The notes beneath the pieces were generated by a model, which saw only the letters and a program-made list of their open reading frames with translations, was not told the DNA's origin and did not search any database. Position numbers and translations under genes: made by a program. Below are positions 53,713-63,370 of a stretch of DNA of 64,000 bases, piece by piece. The DNA is from Peteryoungia wuzhouensis (GTDB lineage Bacteria; Pseudomonadota; Alphaproteobacteria; Rhizobiales; Rhizobiaceae), in the NCBI RefSeq assembly GCF_003205195.1, contig NZ_QJRY01000001.1, positions 1 to 64,000 of the forward strand, given 5' to 3'. The number at the start of each line of letters is the position of its first letter. Position 1 is the stretch's first letter.

Positions 53713-54651
53713 TCATCCCTGCGGGGTCGAGGCTTTCCTGGCGGCCCGCCGCTCGAGCCCCAGCTGGTGTTCGCGAAAGATGATGAAGATCCCTGCGCCA
53801 ACCACGATCGCGGCACCGAGGATGGTCGTCCATGTCGGCACATCGGCAAACAGAAGATAGGCGGCCACAGACCCCAGAATGATCGAGATATATTCAAAGG
53901 GTGCGATGGTGGAGACATCCGCGAAGCGGTAGCTCTCGGTCAGCAGGATCTGGCCGAGCCCGCCGAAGAAGCCGGCCAGGGCCAGGAGGCCAAGCGCCCG
54001 CCAGGAGAGCTCCGGCCAGCCAAAGAACCAGGTGAGGGCCGACAAAAGGGATGCCGTCACCGAGAAGAAGAGGACGATGGTCGCCGTCTTCTCCTCCCGC
54101 ACCAGCTGGCGGACCTGCAGCATGGCCGCTGCCCCAAGCGTCGCCGAGATGAGGACCGCCACGGCCCCGATTGCGGCTTCCGATCCCAGCCCCTCGTCGG
54201 CAAACAGGCTGAGCTTGGGCACACAGATGATTAAGACGCCGATCAGGCCGACGAAGACCGCGGTCCAGCGGTAAAGCCGCACGGTCTCCTTCAGGAACAC
54301 CGCTGCAAAGACGACCGCGATCAGCGGCATGGCATAACCGATGGCGATCGCATCGGGCAGAGGCAAATGCACCAGGCCGAAAAAGCCCGCGCCCATGGCG
54401 CAGACGCCGAGGAAGCCACGCTTCACATGGCCGAGCGGATTGTCCGTCTGGATCGCCCGGCGCAGTTCACCCCGGAAGGCCAGATAAATCACGATCGGCA
54501 CGATGGCGAAGGCGGAGCGGTAGAAGCTGATCTGGCCGGGTGCAATGCCGGCACCCGCCAGCTTGATCGAGGTCTGCATCGCAACGAAGACGGTGACCGA
54601 GAGCACTTTGAGGAGAATGCCGCGGAGCGGATTTGGGTCTGCAAAAGCCAT
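53713..54651 (-). CDS. DMT family transporter (two EamA domains)
   Basis: A 312-residue inner-membrane protein with ten predicted helices in two EamA repeats. LKVLSVTVFVAMQTSIKLAGAGIAPGQISFYRS is the first repeat; GGLGQILLTESYRFADVSTIAPFEYISII is in the second. Such carriers export metabolites or amino acids. ATG at 54651 is taken; TTG at 54663 adds four residues. It is convergent with the MFS gene, 18 bases away. Confidence 0.87.
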   Translation of the reverse strand: MAFADPNPLRGILLKVLSVTVFVAMQTSIKLAGAGIAPGQISFYRSAFAIVPIVIYLAFRGELRRAIQTDNPLGHVKRGFLGVCAMGAGFFGLVHLPLPDAIAIGYAMPLIAVVFAAVFLKETVRLYRWTAVFVGLIGVLIICVPKLSLFADEGLGSEAAIGAVAVLISATLGAAAMLQVRQLVREEKTATIVLFFSVTASLLSALTWFFGWPELSWRALGLLALAGFFGGLGQILLTESYRFADVSTIAPFEYISIILGSVAAYLLFADVPTWTTILGAAIVVGAGIFIIFREHQLGLERRAARKASTPQG

Positions 54652-54663
54652 TTCAGTCAGCAA

Positions 54664-55374
54664 TTTCGTTGGCAGTTCGCGGCTTCAAGGCTGAGCGAGC
54701 CAGAGGACGGGAGAGCAATCGGACGACGCGCGCTGCCGTATTGTGCAACCCGCCCGCTAGACCTTGCACCTCAACCGGACCGAAACAAGGCTCAAGACCG
54801 GCAAAAGCACCTCTGGCATGGGTTTTCTTGCTATCCGGCGTTAACCATGCCTTCAACCGGGCCCCATAGATTTGTCGTCATTCCATAGTGCAGACGCTCA
54901 TTTCATTCATTGCGATCACCAAATCCTTTCTTTCTCCCTCGGTGAAGACGTGCCGTGGAAAGGCGACCGAAGCGAACAGCTTCGGGCCGGGTCGGCAAAG
55001 CCACGCGGCCGCTCAGCGCCGCCCAGTCGCACTCTGGCAGCCATCCCGCTCAAAGCGCCCTGCCCCTGATTTTCCAATGAAGATGACGGCACGGACAGCA
55101 TTCGCAGGCTGCCGAATTGCAAGTCGTCTCTCATCGGCACCGGCCGGCAACGAAGAGAAAAGATCAGCCCCGCGCTATTCTTCAGTGTTGCCGCTTACCG
55201 ACCGATCTGGCGTGCAGATCTTGTCTGAGCCCAAAAAGGGCCAGCGAAAAATATCACGTGTTTTAACAATCGTTCAGATTTTGCTGCAATCATCGCCGGT
55301 AACTTGACCCCATTCGGTGCAGAGTAAATCTGCTTGCGCCGTCGCGGCCAACCTCGAAGCGACCAGGATATACA
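54664..55374. other. Intergenic region upstream of pepN
   Basis: About 710 bases without a supported gene. The final 120 bases before pepN are AT-rich (around 55240-55330) and probably hold its promoter. Several open frames cross the region but none has a plausible ribosome site with a recognisable product. Confidence 0.5.
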
Positions 55375-58023
55375 ATGCGCACAGATACGGGCCGGATCGT
55401 TCATCTGGCAGACTACCGCCCCACCGACTTTGTTCTGGAACGGGTTGATCTGACCTTCGAACTGGACCCGACTGAAACCAAGGTGGAAGCCCGTCTGATC
55501 TTCCACCGCCGTGAAGGCGTCGATGCCAATGCACCGCTGGTGCTCGATGGTGACGATCTCACCATGACCAGCCTGCTTTTCGACCAGATCGAGCTCGATC
55601 CCGCGCGCTACACCGCGACGCCCGAGAGCCTTGTCATCCGCGACCTGCCGGAATCGACGCCCTTCGAGATCACCGTCGTGACGATGATCAACCCGGAGGC
55701 CAATACCCAGCTGATGGGCCTCTACCGGACGAATGGCATCTATGCGACGCAGTGCGAGGCCGAGGGTTTCCGCCGCATCACCTATTTCCCCGACCGCCCG
55801 GATGTGCTCGCCGTCTACACGATCAACATCATCGCCGACAAGGCCGCCAATCCGCTGCTTCTCTCCAACGGCAACTTCCTCGGTGGCGCCGGCTTCGGCC
55901 CGGACAAACATTTCGCCGCCTGGTTCGACCCGCATCCCAAGCCGTCCTATCTCTTTGCGCTGGTCGCCGGTGACCTCGGTGTCGTCGAAGACACCTTCAC
56001 CACCATGTCCGGCCGTGACGTGGCGCTGAAGATCTATGTCGAGCATGGCAAGGAGCCGCGCGCGACCTATGCCATGGACGCTCTGAAGCGCTCGATGAAG
56101 TGGGACGAAGACGTCTTCGGCCGCGAATACGATCTCGATATCTTCATGATCGTCGCCGTCTCCGACTTCAACATGGGGGCCATGGAGAACAAGGGCCTCA
56201 ACATCTTCAACGACAAGTACGTGCTTGCCGATCCCGAGACCGCGACCGACCAGGACTACGCGAACATCGAGGCGATCATCGCGCATGAATACTTCCACAA
56301 CTGGACCGGCAACCGCATCACCTGCCGCGACTGGTTCCAGCTCTGCCTCAAGGAAGGCCTGACCGTCTATCGCGACCATGAGTTCTCCGCCGACATGCGC
56401 TCGCGCTCGGTGAAGCGGATCGCGGAAGTCCGCCATCTGCGCTCGGAGCAGTTCCCGGAAGACGCAGGCCCGCTCGCCCATCCGGTGCGCCCGACGAAAT
56501 ACCGCGAGATCAACAACTTCTACACGACGACCGTCTACGAGAAGGGCTCGGAAGTCACCCGGATGATCGCGACCATTCTCGGCCGCGATGGTTTCAAGAA
56601 GGGCATGGACCTCTATTTCGAACGCCACGACGGCGACGCCTCCACGGTCGAAGATTTCGTCAAGTGCTTCGAGGATGCAAGCGGCAAGGATCTGACCCAG
56701 TTCTCGCTCTGGTATCATCAGGCCGGCACGCCGCAGATTACTGTGTCCTCGGCCTATGACGCCGGCGCCAAGACGCTGACCCTGTCGCTCGAGCAGATGG
56801 TTCCGGCCACCCCCGGCCAGAGCACCAAGGAGCCGATGCACATCCCGCTGCGCTTTGCGCTGATCTCGGAAAACGGCTCGGAGGCTTCCGCCTCGTCCGT
56901 GTCCGGCGGCGAGGTCACCGGCGACGTCCTGCATCTGACCGAACGCGCCCAGACCTTCACCTTTTCCGGCATCGGCAGCCGTCCGGTCGTCTCGCTCAAT
57001 CGCGGCTTCTCGGCACCCGTCACCCTGCATTTCTCCCAGGGCAAGGACGACCTGATCCACATTGCCCGCCATGACAGCGACCTCTTTGCCCGCTGGCAGG
57101 CGATCACGGATATTGCGCTTCCGATCCTGACCTCGGCCGCGAAAACCGCCCAGGCCGGCGGCACGATCGAGGTCGCACCCGCCTTCATCGATGCACTCCT
57201 GGCCGTCGCCGCCGACGAGACGCTGGAGCCGGCCTTCCGCGCCCAGGCGCTGTCGCTGCCGACCGAAGCCGACATCGCCCGCGAACTCGGCGGCAACAAC
57301 GATCCCGATGCCATCCATGCCGGCCGCGAAGCCGTGCTCTCGGCGATCGCCAAGGCAGGTGCTGCGGTCTTCGGCACGCTCCATGCCGCGCATGCGGCTT
57401 CCGGCGCCTTCAGCCCGGACGCGGACGGGGCCGGCAAGCGTGCGTTGAAGAACAGCGCCCTCTCCTTCCTGACGCTCGCCGAAAATACGCCGGCCCTGGC
57501 AGCCGATGCCTTCGCCAAGGCCGACAACATGACGGACCTGTCGCAGGCGCTCACCATCCTTGCCCATCGTTTCCCCGATGCACCGGAAACGAAAGCGGCC
57601 CTTTCCGCCTTCGAAAGCCGCTTCGCCGAAAACCCGCTGGTGCTCGACAAGTGGTTCACCATCCAGGCGACGATCCCGGGGGCCGATGCGCTCGCCCGCG
57701 TCCAGTCGCTGATGAAGAGCCCGAACTTCACGCCGAGCAATCCCAATCGCGTGCGCTCGCTGATCGGCACCTTCGCCTTCTCCAACCCGACCGGCTTCAA
57801 CCGGCCGGATGGTGCCGGCTACGGTTTTTATGCCGAGCAGATCCTGGCCATCGATCCGCGCAACCCGCAGCTTGCCGCACGCCTCCTGACCGCGCTCCGG
57901 TCCTGGCGCCTGCTGGAGCCGGTACGCGCCGAGCATGCGCGAAAGGCGCTCGCAACCATCGAGGCGGCCCCGTCTCTGTCGACCGATGTCCGCGACATCG
58001 TCGAGCGCGTTCTCAAGGGCTGA
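55375..58023 (+). CDS. pepN: Aminopeptidase N (M1 family)
   Basis: An 882-residue zinc metallopeptidase that removes N-terminal residues from peptides. The exopeptidase motif GAMEN is near 268, and the zinc site is complete: HEYFH (His304, Glu305, His308) and the distal Glu327 in KEGLTVYRD. The C-terminal alpha-helical domain (about 550-882) fits the family. It is probably cytoplasmic as no signal peptide is present. A perfect hairpin terminates the gene. Confidence 0.96.
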   Translation: MRTDTGRIVHLADYRPTDFVLERVDLTFELDPTETKVEARLIFHRREGVDANAPLVLDGDDLTMTSLLFDQIELDPARYTATPESLVIRDLPESTPFEITVVTMINPEANTQLMGLYRTNGIYATQCEAEGFRRITYFPDRPDVLAVYTINIIADKAANPLLLSNGNFLGGAGFGPDKHFAAWFDPHPKPSYLFALVAGDLGVVEDTFTTMSGRDVALKIYVEHGKEPRATYAMDALKRSMKWDEDVFGREYDLDIFMIVAVSDFNMGAMENKGLNIFNDKYVLADPETATDQDYANIEAIIAHEYFHNWTGNRITCRDWFQLCLKEGLTVYRDHEFSADMRSRSVKRIAEVRHLRSEQFPEDAGPLAHPVRPTKYREINNFYTTTVYEKGSEVTRMIATILGRDGFKKGMDLYFERHDGDASTVEDFVKCFEDASGKDLTQFSLWYHQAGTPQITVSSAYDAGAKTLTLSLEQMVPATPGQSTKEPMHIPLRFALISENGSEASASSVSGGEVTGDVLHLTERAQTFTFSGIGSRPVVSLNRGFSAPVTLHFSQGKDDLIHIARHDSDLFARWQAITDIALPILTSAAKTAQAGGTIEVAPAFIDALLAVAADETLEPAFRAQALSLPTEADIARELGGNNDPDAIHAGREAVLSAIAKAGAAVFGTLHAAHAASGAFSPDADGAGKRALKNSALSFLTLAENTPALAADAFAKADNMTDLSQALTILAHRFPDAPETKAALSAFESRFAENPLVLDKWFTIQATIPGADALARVQSLMKSPNFTPSNPNRVRSLIGTFAFSNPTGFNRPDGAGYGFYAEQILAIDPRNPQLAARLLTALRSWRLLEPVRAEHARKALATIEAAPSLSTDVRDIVERVLKG

Positions 58024-58047
58024 TCAGTGCTCTGATTTGCACCATCG

Positions 58048-58075
58048 AGACGCCGGTCACCGACCGGCGTCTTTA
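58048..58075 (+). terminator. Terminator of pepN
   Basis: An 11-base perfect stem (58048-58058 with 58062-58072), a three-base loop and a short T run. Confidence 0.85.
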
Positions 58076-58288
58076 GCATTTCATGCTCTGGCGAGGGCAT
58101 TCCCCGCCCGATTCCTGCATCAGATTCAGCTGCTTGCCGCAGGCGCGATAAAAAAAGCGGAGTCGGCGTAAGGGGTTAATATTTTCTTTACCTGGCAGCT
58201 CTGGACAAGCCGAATCGGCCATGATTCCTTGACCCCAGATTCGGGCGAGCGGCGCTAACGAATCACACGAGGGATCGAGGCAGGGACG

Positions 58289-60682
58289 ATGTCTGACGCG
58301 CGGCGGGCGACCGCAGCCGATGAGCGGTTGCGCACTAAATTTCCCGATGTAGGGACATATATGGGGAAGTTGGCGCGCAAGTTCAGCCTGCCGCCTGCGG
58401 GCGGAAGCGGCGTGCGGGGCCAGGCTGCCCCGGCCTCCTCCGGCTCGACATCGCAGCAGGTGGAAACCATTCTCCGCCGTGCGATCCCGGTGCTCATTCT
58501 CGCATTCCTCGCCGTGGTTGCGCTTTCGCGCACCGTCGGCATTCTCTCCGAACAGAGCCGCATGGTCGACGCCATCCGGGTCTCGACATCGCTGATGGCC
58601 GCGACGGCGGAGGCCGCCTTCTCGGAGAAGGCCGCCTTGTTCGAGCGCGCTGACCGGGTGTCGGCAGAGCGGATACTCACGACCTATCTTGATGACGAGC
58701 TTCTGTCTGACGGCGCCTTCGTGCTGCTCGTCGACCCGGCTGGCCGGGTCTTTGCCGCCTCACCTTCAGCCTCGGCCCAGGTCGGCCTGATGCTGTCGGC
58801 CATTCTGCCTGAGGTGACCACCATCCAGCGTTCGGTCAGCCAGACCTCGGCCAAGCGTGTCGGCGCCATCGAAACCATCTTCAACGGCCAGCCGCATTAC
58901 GCCATCGTCGCGCCTGTCGGAACCGAGGGTGCACTTCTCCTCACCGCCCATTCGATGCAGGGCGTCGACAATTTCTGGCGTAGCGAGATCTCGCTCAGCG
59001 TGACGCTGTTTTCCGGCATTTCGCTGATCCTCCTGGTCATCCTCTATGCCTATTACCAGCAGGTGAAGCGCGCCCGCGACGCTGACGAGATCTTCCTCGA
59101 ATCCAACATGCGGGTCGAAGCGGCGCTCGCCCGCGGCCGCTGCGGCCTCTGGGACTTCGATCTCGAAAGCCGCAAGCTCGTCTGGTCGCGGTCGATGTAC
59201 GACATGCTCGGCCTCACGCCCTCGACCCAGCCGCTCGCCTTTGCCGATGCAGCCCGACTGATGCATCCCGACGACGGCAATCTCTATGCGCTCGCCCGGT
59301 CCGTCGGTCGCGGCAAGTCGCGCCATATCGACCAGATTTTTCGCATGCGCCATGCCCTTGGCCATTATGTCTGGATGCGCGCCCGCGCCCAGATCATCTG
59401 CACCAATACCGGCGACCTGCATGTCATCGGCATAGCCATGGACGTGACCGAACAGCACCGCCTCGCCCAGCGTTACGCCGAGGCCGATCAGCGCCTCGCA
59501 GACGCCATCGAATGCACCTCGGAAGCCTTCGTGCTCTGGGACAAGAACGACAAGCTCGTCGCCTGGAACGGCCATTTCCAGAAAGTCTACGGCCTGCCCG
59601 ACGACGTGCTGCTGCCGGGCAAGGAGCGTTCTCTGGTGCTGGCCGCTGCCGCCCGCCCGATCATCCAGCGCCGCATTGCCGACGCCGACGACGGCACCAA
59701 TTCGCGGACCTCGGAAGTGCAGCTCGCCGACGAACGCTGGCTGCAGATCAATGAACGTCGCACCCGCGACGGCGGCCTCGTCTCCGTCGGCACCGACATC
59801 ACGCTCCTCAAGCGCCACCAGGAACGGCTGCGCGACCAGGAACGCCGCCTGATGGCCACCATCGGCGATCTCTCCGCCTCGCAGAAAATCCTCGAGCGCC
59901 AGAAGACCGAACTGTCAGACGCCAACGAGAAATATCTTGCCGAAAAGCAGCGCGCCGAGGCCGCCAACAAGGCCAAGTCAGAATTCCTCGCCAATATGAG
60001 CCATGAGCTCAGAACGCCGCTCAACGCCATCCTCGGCTTCTCGGAAATCCTGCTCGCCGGCATGTTCGGACCGATCGGCTCCCCCAAATACGAGGAATAT
60101 GCCAAGGACATCCACGAGAGCGGCAAGCACCTCCTGAATGTCATCAACGACATCCTCGACATGTCGAAGATCGAGGCGGGCCAGATGAAGATCCGCTGCG
60201 AAACCATCGATCTGTCACCGCTGATCGAGGAAAGCCTGCGCCTCACCGCCATCCCGGCGGAAGACAAGGCAATCCGCATCGAACAGAGTGTGGCGCCGGG
60301 CCTTTCGATGATCGCCGATCGCCGCTCGATGAAGCAGATCCTGCTCAACATCCTGTCGAACGCCGTCAAGTTCACCGAACCCGGCGGCCGCATCGAGCTT
60401 CGCGCCCGCAAGGTGGGCGGCAGTGTTGCCATCACCATCGCCGACACGGGTATCGGCATCCCGAAATCGGCGCTGTCGAAGATCGGCAACCCGTTCGAAC
60501 AGGTGCAGAGCCAATATGCCAAGAGCAATGGCGGATCGGGCCTCGGGCTCGCCATCTCCCGCTCGCTGGTCAGCATGCATGGCGGCTCGCTCCAGATCCG
60601 CTCCCGCGAAGGCCAGGGCACCGTCGTGTCGCTCCGGATCCCCGACGTCAGCGCCAAGCCGGGCCTGAAGCGCCGCGCCTGA
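58289..60682 (+). CDS. PAS-domain sensor histidine kinase (PleC/DivJ-like)
   Basis: A 797-residue membrane kinase. There are two N-terminal transmembrane segments (about 70-90 and 235-255) around a periplasmic sensing domain. Two PAS regions follow (about 270-390 and 405-505), then a HisKA domain with phospho-acceptor His572 (MSHELRTPLNAILGFSE) and an ATPase domain (NILSNAVKF, DTGIGIP, GGSGLGLAISRSL). The H-box text FGPIGSPKYEEYAKDIHESGKHLL resembles PleC/DivJ cell-cycle kinases. A response regulator is not adjacent. Assignment as PleC is likely but not proven. Confidence 0.88.
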   Translation: MSDARRATAADERLRTKFPDVGTYMGKLARKFSLPPAGGSGVRGQAAPASSGSTSQQVETILRRAIPVLILAFLAVVALSRTVGILSEQSRMVDAIRVSTSLMAATAEAAFSEKAALFERADRVSAERILTTYLDDELLSDGAFVLLVDPAGRVFAASPSASAQVGLMLSAILPEVTTIQRSVSQTSAKRVGAIETIFNGQPHYAIVAPVGTEGALLLTAHSMQGVDNFWRSEISLSVTLFSGISLILLVILYAYYQQVKRARDADEIFLESNMRVEAALARGRCGLWDFDLESRKLVWSRSMYDMLGLTPSTQPLAFADAARLMHPDDGNLYALARSVGRGKSRHIDQIFRMRHALGHYVWMRARAQIICTNTGDLHVIGIAMDVTEQHRLAQRYAEADQRLADAIECTSEAFVLWDKNDKLVAWNGHFQKVYGLPDDVLLPGKERSLVLAAAARPIIQRRIADADDGTNSRTSEVQLADERWLQINERRTRDGGLVSVGTDITLLKRHQERLRDQERRLMATIGDLSASQKILERQKTELSDANEKYLAEKQRAEAANKAKSEFLANMSHELRTPLNAILGFSEILLAGMFGPIGSPKYEEYAKDIHESGKHLLNVINDILDMSKIEAGQMKIRCETIDLSPLIEESLRLTAIPAEDKAIRIEQSVAPGLSMIADRRSMKQILLNILSNAVKFTEPGGRIELRARKVGGSVAITIADTGIGIPKSALSKIGNPFEQVQSQYAKSNGGSGLGLAISRSLVSMHGGSLQIRSREGQGTVVSLRIPDVSAKPGLKRRA

Positions 60683-60706
60683 GCCCACCCCCTGCAGAAC
60701 CCGCAT

Positions 60707-60730
60707 CCGGCCCTTTTCAGGGCCGGTTTG
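60707..60730 (+). terminator. Terminator of the sensor kinase gene
   Basis: A seven-base perfect stem (60707-60713 with 60720-60726), a six-base loop and TTT. Confidence 0.75.
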
Positions 60731-60989
60731 CTGTTCCGGGTGACCTCTCGCAGCTGCCGCAATCGTCTCTTATGAAATCATAATATATTTGTACTTTTTT
60801 TGGTAGGGCGACTTGTAAATGAGGTCTCCTTATTGCGCGTTACTCAGCGCACTTGTATTCATCTCCCAAATTCGAGTCATATTTTCCGGAATACTGTCTA
60901 AAACAAAAATAGCACCCTCTAAATAAAGTAAAACACAATTCGGGAGCACTATACTCTGCTGTCTCGCCACGGCAGGGCGTGATCGATCT
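60731..60989. other. AT-rich promoter region of the autotransporter
   Basis: About 260 bases, AT-rich between 60775 and 60960, unlike the surrounding genome. No gene is supported. It should contain the autotransporter promoter and may be of foreign origin. Confidence 0.45.
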
Positions 60990-63257
60990 ATGCCTGCACT
61001 TCACCTCTCCCCCCTTCGTGTCCGCCGTCTCTCCCTCGCCGCCGCATCCGCGCTACCCCTGATCGCAATCCTCAGCCTTGCCGGCACAGCGCATGCTGAC
61101 ACTTGGGTCAGTGGCGATGCCTCCCGGATTCTTTATTCGGGCCGGATTGGCTCTGCTGGAGTATTCGCGCGTTCGCCGATCATCAACGGCTCTAACACGG
61201 GCTACACGATCTACAGCAGCAACCCTGACCTGGCGAATGATCCCAATACGGTGACGGATGGCGCAGGGAATCTCCTTCCGGGAGCCATCAGCCGCGATGG
61301 AAGCACCGTGATTGGTATCGGGTGGGATTCGAGCGGAGCAAATCGTCTGTTCGCCTGGACTGAGGCATCGGGCCTGACGTTCATTGATACTGGCGCAACC
61401 AGCGGCAGCTTCCGATTTGATTTGGTCGATGACAACGGCTCTGCTTTCACAGGCACCGTGGACGGCCAAGACGCTTTTTATGTCTATCACAACACATTCA
61501 CCCTTCTTGGCAATCTCGGCGGAGGCAGAAGCTTCGCATATGGCTTGAGTGGAGACGGGAAGACTGTTGTCGGTGAATCGCAGGATCAAGATGGCAATTC
61601 GCAGGGTTTCGTATGGAACCGCGACACTCGCCAAATGACCGGCATCGGGTTTCTGTCCGGAGGTACGTGGAGCGCAGCCGTCTTCGCCAGCTATGACGGA
61701 AGTGTCGTTGCCGGCCAAGCCGCCGACGCCTCGGGCAACGACCGCGCCTTTCGCTGGACATCGGGGGGCGGCCTCGTCAACCTTGGCAGCTTTGAAGGCG
61801 ACGGACAGGTGCGTTTGAACGCCATGAACCGCGACGGCAGCGCGCTGGTTGGTTATGCCGGATATCAGCCGGCAAATCAGGGCGTGCAGTATAGAGCATT
61901 CCGCTGGGCCGATGGAACCATGCAGGACATACACGCCACGCGCTTCACCAGATCCGAGGCCAGGGACGTGAGTGACGACGGCTCGGTCGTGGTTGGCTCG
62001 GTCGAAATGCTGCAGCAGAGCAACAGCAACGCAAACCCTACTTCCCCCAGTGGCAACGGCGCCCCCTCGCCCAGTCCCTCCCCGGGAGGCGGCGGCAGCA
62101 CAGTTTCGCGCGGCTTCCGCTGGACTCAAGAGACGGGCATGATCACCGTCGAAGAATGGTTGCGTGACGCCGGCGTCAGTGTTGCAGAAGACTTCTCCCA
62201 GAGTGCCACCTCCGTCTCGGCGGATGGCAAAACAGTCATCGGCCAGGAAATCACCGGCGACATCTACATAGCCCATGTCGGCGAAACATCTGGCGGTGGC
62301 GGCACGCCTGACGGCGGCACGGGTGGGGTCATCAGCGTGACGGACTACCTGACATCCGCTGCGCAGACAAATTCCGTTGCCATTGGCCTGCAGACATCGA
62401 GTACCAACACCGTAATGTTTGGTGCCCAGGGCAGCCCCATGCGCAATCTACTCGAGGTCGGGCGCCGTTCCGCCTGGGGCACTGTCGACACCGGCTATGA
62501 CAGCGGCACGAAATCTGAAGGTGCTCTGGTCTTGGGCGACTTCGGTTTCGGCTACGGCCTGATGGATGGCGTCACTGTGCGTCTGCAGACTGGTGCGACC
62601 TTTACGGACCAAGACCTGTACGATGGCGGCGCCTTCCAGTCGCGCGGCTGGTATGTGGCTCCTGAAGTCACCGCCAATCTGCTCGGCGATCTCTATCTGA
62701 CGGTCGGTGGGCTCTACGGTCGCGGTGATCTCGACATCAAACGCGGCTATCGGAACGGTTCCAGCCTCGACTTCTCGACGGGCGAGACAGACACGGAGAC
62801 GCTCGCCGGAAAGGTTCGCATCGACTGGCTGAACGCGGTGACGCTCGGCGATGCTGCCTTTACACCGTACTTGGCGCTTTCGCGCACCTTGGCTAAGACA
62901 GATGCCTATGTTGAGACGGGCGGCGGCTTCCCGGCCGCGCATGATGCCATGAACGAGCATGCTACGTTCGCGCGCTTCGGTATCGACGGGACTTACAAGC
63001 TGAACGATACCGTCACACTCCTTGCCCGCGCCGAAGCAGCCTATCGCTTCGAGGAACAGACGAGCGGTACGTCAACCGAAGTCGCCGGCATCCGGCTCGC
63101 GGTCCCTGGTGAAGACATTAAGCAGTTCTGGCTGCGCGGCGGCATCGGCACGGAAATAGCCGTCGGCGGCGGTGTCGCCTCCTTCATGCTCAATGCCACG
63201 ACCGAAAGCGACGACACGGATATCTGGCTGCGCTCCGGCTGGAAGGTCGATTTCTGA
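60990..63257 (+). CDS. HAF-repeat autotransporter
   Basis: A 755-residue outer-membrane protein. It has a long signal peptide (about 36 residues), then a passenger of repeated HAF-type units (ISRDGSTVIGIGWDSSGANRLFAWTEASGLTFI..., SGDGKTVVGESQDQDGN..., ...YDGSVVAGQAAD...), a Pro/Gly/Ser-rich linker near 350 and a C-terminal autotransporter beta-barrel from about 490 ending in Phe. The HAF repeats suggest a beta-propeller or solenoid surface domain; the ligand is unknown. The passenger is secreted through the barrel (family knowledge). Confidence 0.9.
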   Translation: MPALHLSPLRVRRLSLAAASALPLIAILSLAGTAHADTWVSGDASRILYSGRIGSAGVFARSPIINGSNTGYTIYSSNPDLANDPNTVTDGAGNLLPGAISRDGSTVIGIGWDSSGANRLFAWTEASGLTFIDTGATSGSFRFDLVDDNGSAFTGTVDGQDAFYVYHNTFTLLGNLGGGRSFAYGLSGDGKTVVGESQDQDGNSQGFVWNRDTRQMTGIGFLSGGTWSAAVFASYDGSVVAGQAADASGNDRAFRWTSGGGLVNLGSFEGDGQVRLNAMNRDGSALVGYAGYQPANQGVQYRAFRWADGTMQDIHATRFTRSEARDVSDDGSVVVGSVEMLQQSNSNANPTSPSGNGAPSPSPSPGGGGSTVSRGFRWTQETGMITVEEWLRDAGVSVAEDFSQSATSVSADGKTVIGQEITGDIYIAHVGETSGGGGTPDGGTGGVISVTDYLTSAAQTNSVAIGLQTSSTNTVMFGAQGSPMRNLLEVGRRSAWGTVDTGYDSGTKSEGALVLGDFGFGYGLMDGVTVRLQTGATFTDQDLYDGGAFQSRGWYVAPEVTANLLGDLYLTVGGLYGRGDLDIKRGYRNGSSLDFSTGETDTETLAGKVRIDWLNAVTLGDAAFTPYLALSRTLAKTDAYVETGGGFPAAHDAMNEHATFARFGIDGTYKLNDTVTLLARAEAAYRFEEQTSGTSTEVAGIRLAVPGEDIKQFWLRGGIGTEIAVGGGVASFMLNATTESDDTDIWLRSGWKVDF

Positions 63258-63298
63258 GCGGCAAGCGCGGCGTCCCGTCAAGTTCAGAACAACACAAA

Positions 63299-63332
63299 AA
63301 GGGCCGCCCGTTCCTCTGAACGGGCGGCCCTT
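63299..63332. terminator. Bidirectional terminator
   Basis: A 15-base perfect stem (63299-63313 with 63318-63332), a four-base loop and an A-rich left flank. It separates the autotransporter and the convergent chemoreceptor gene. Confidence 0.88.
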
Positions 63333-63370
63333 GCTATTGGGATCAGTAGGATGTCGTGCCCTGTCGGCGC

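Noticed and set aside
54888..55307. A 139-codon frame in the pepN upstream region
   Set aside because: Composition and codon use are unlike real genes here, and no ribosome site precedes it.
55195..57936. A 913-codon open frame on the minus strand opposite pepN
   Set aside because: It is the antisense shadow of a highly biased GC-rich gene. It has no ribosome site, no family motif and an implausible amino acid composition, while pepN carries a full catalytic site.
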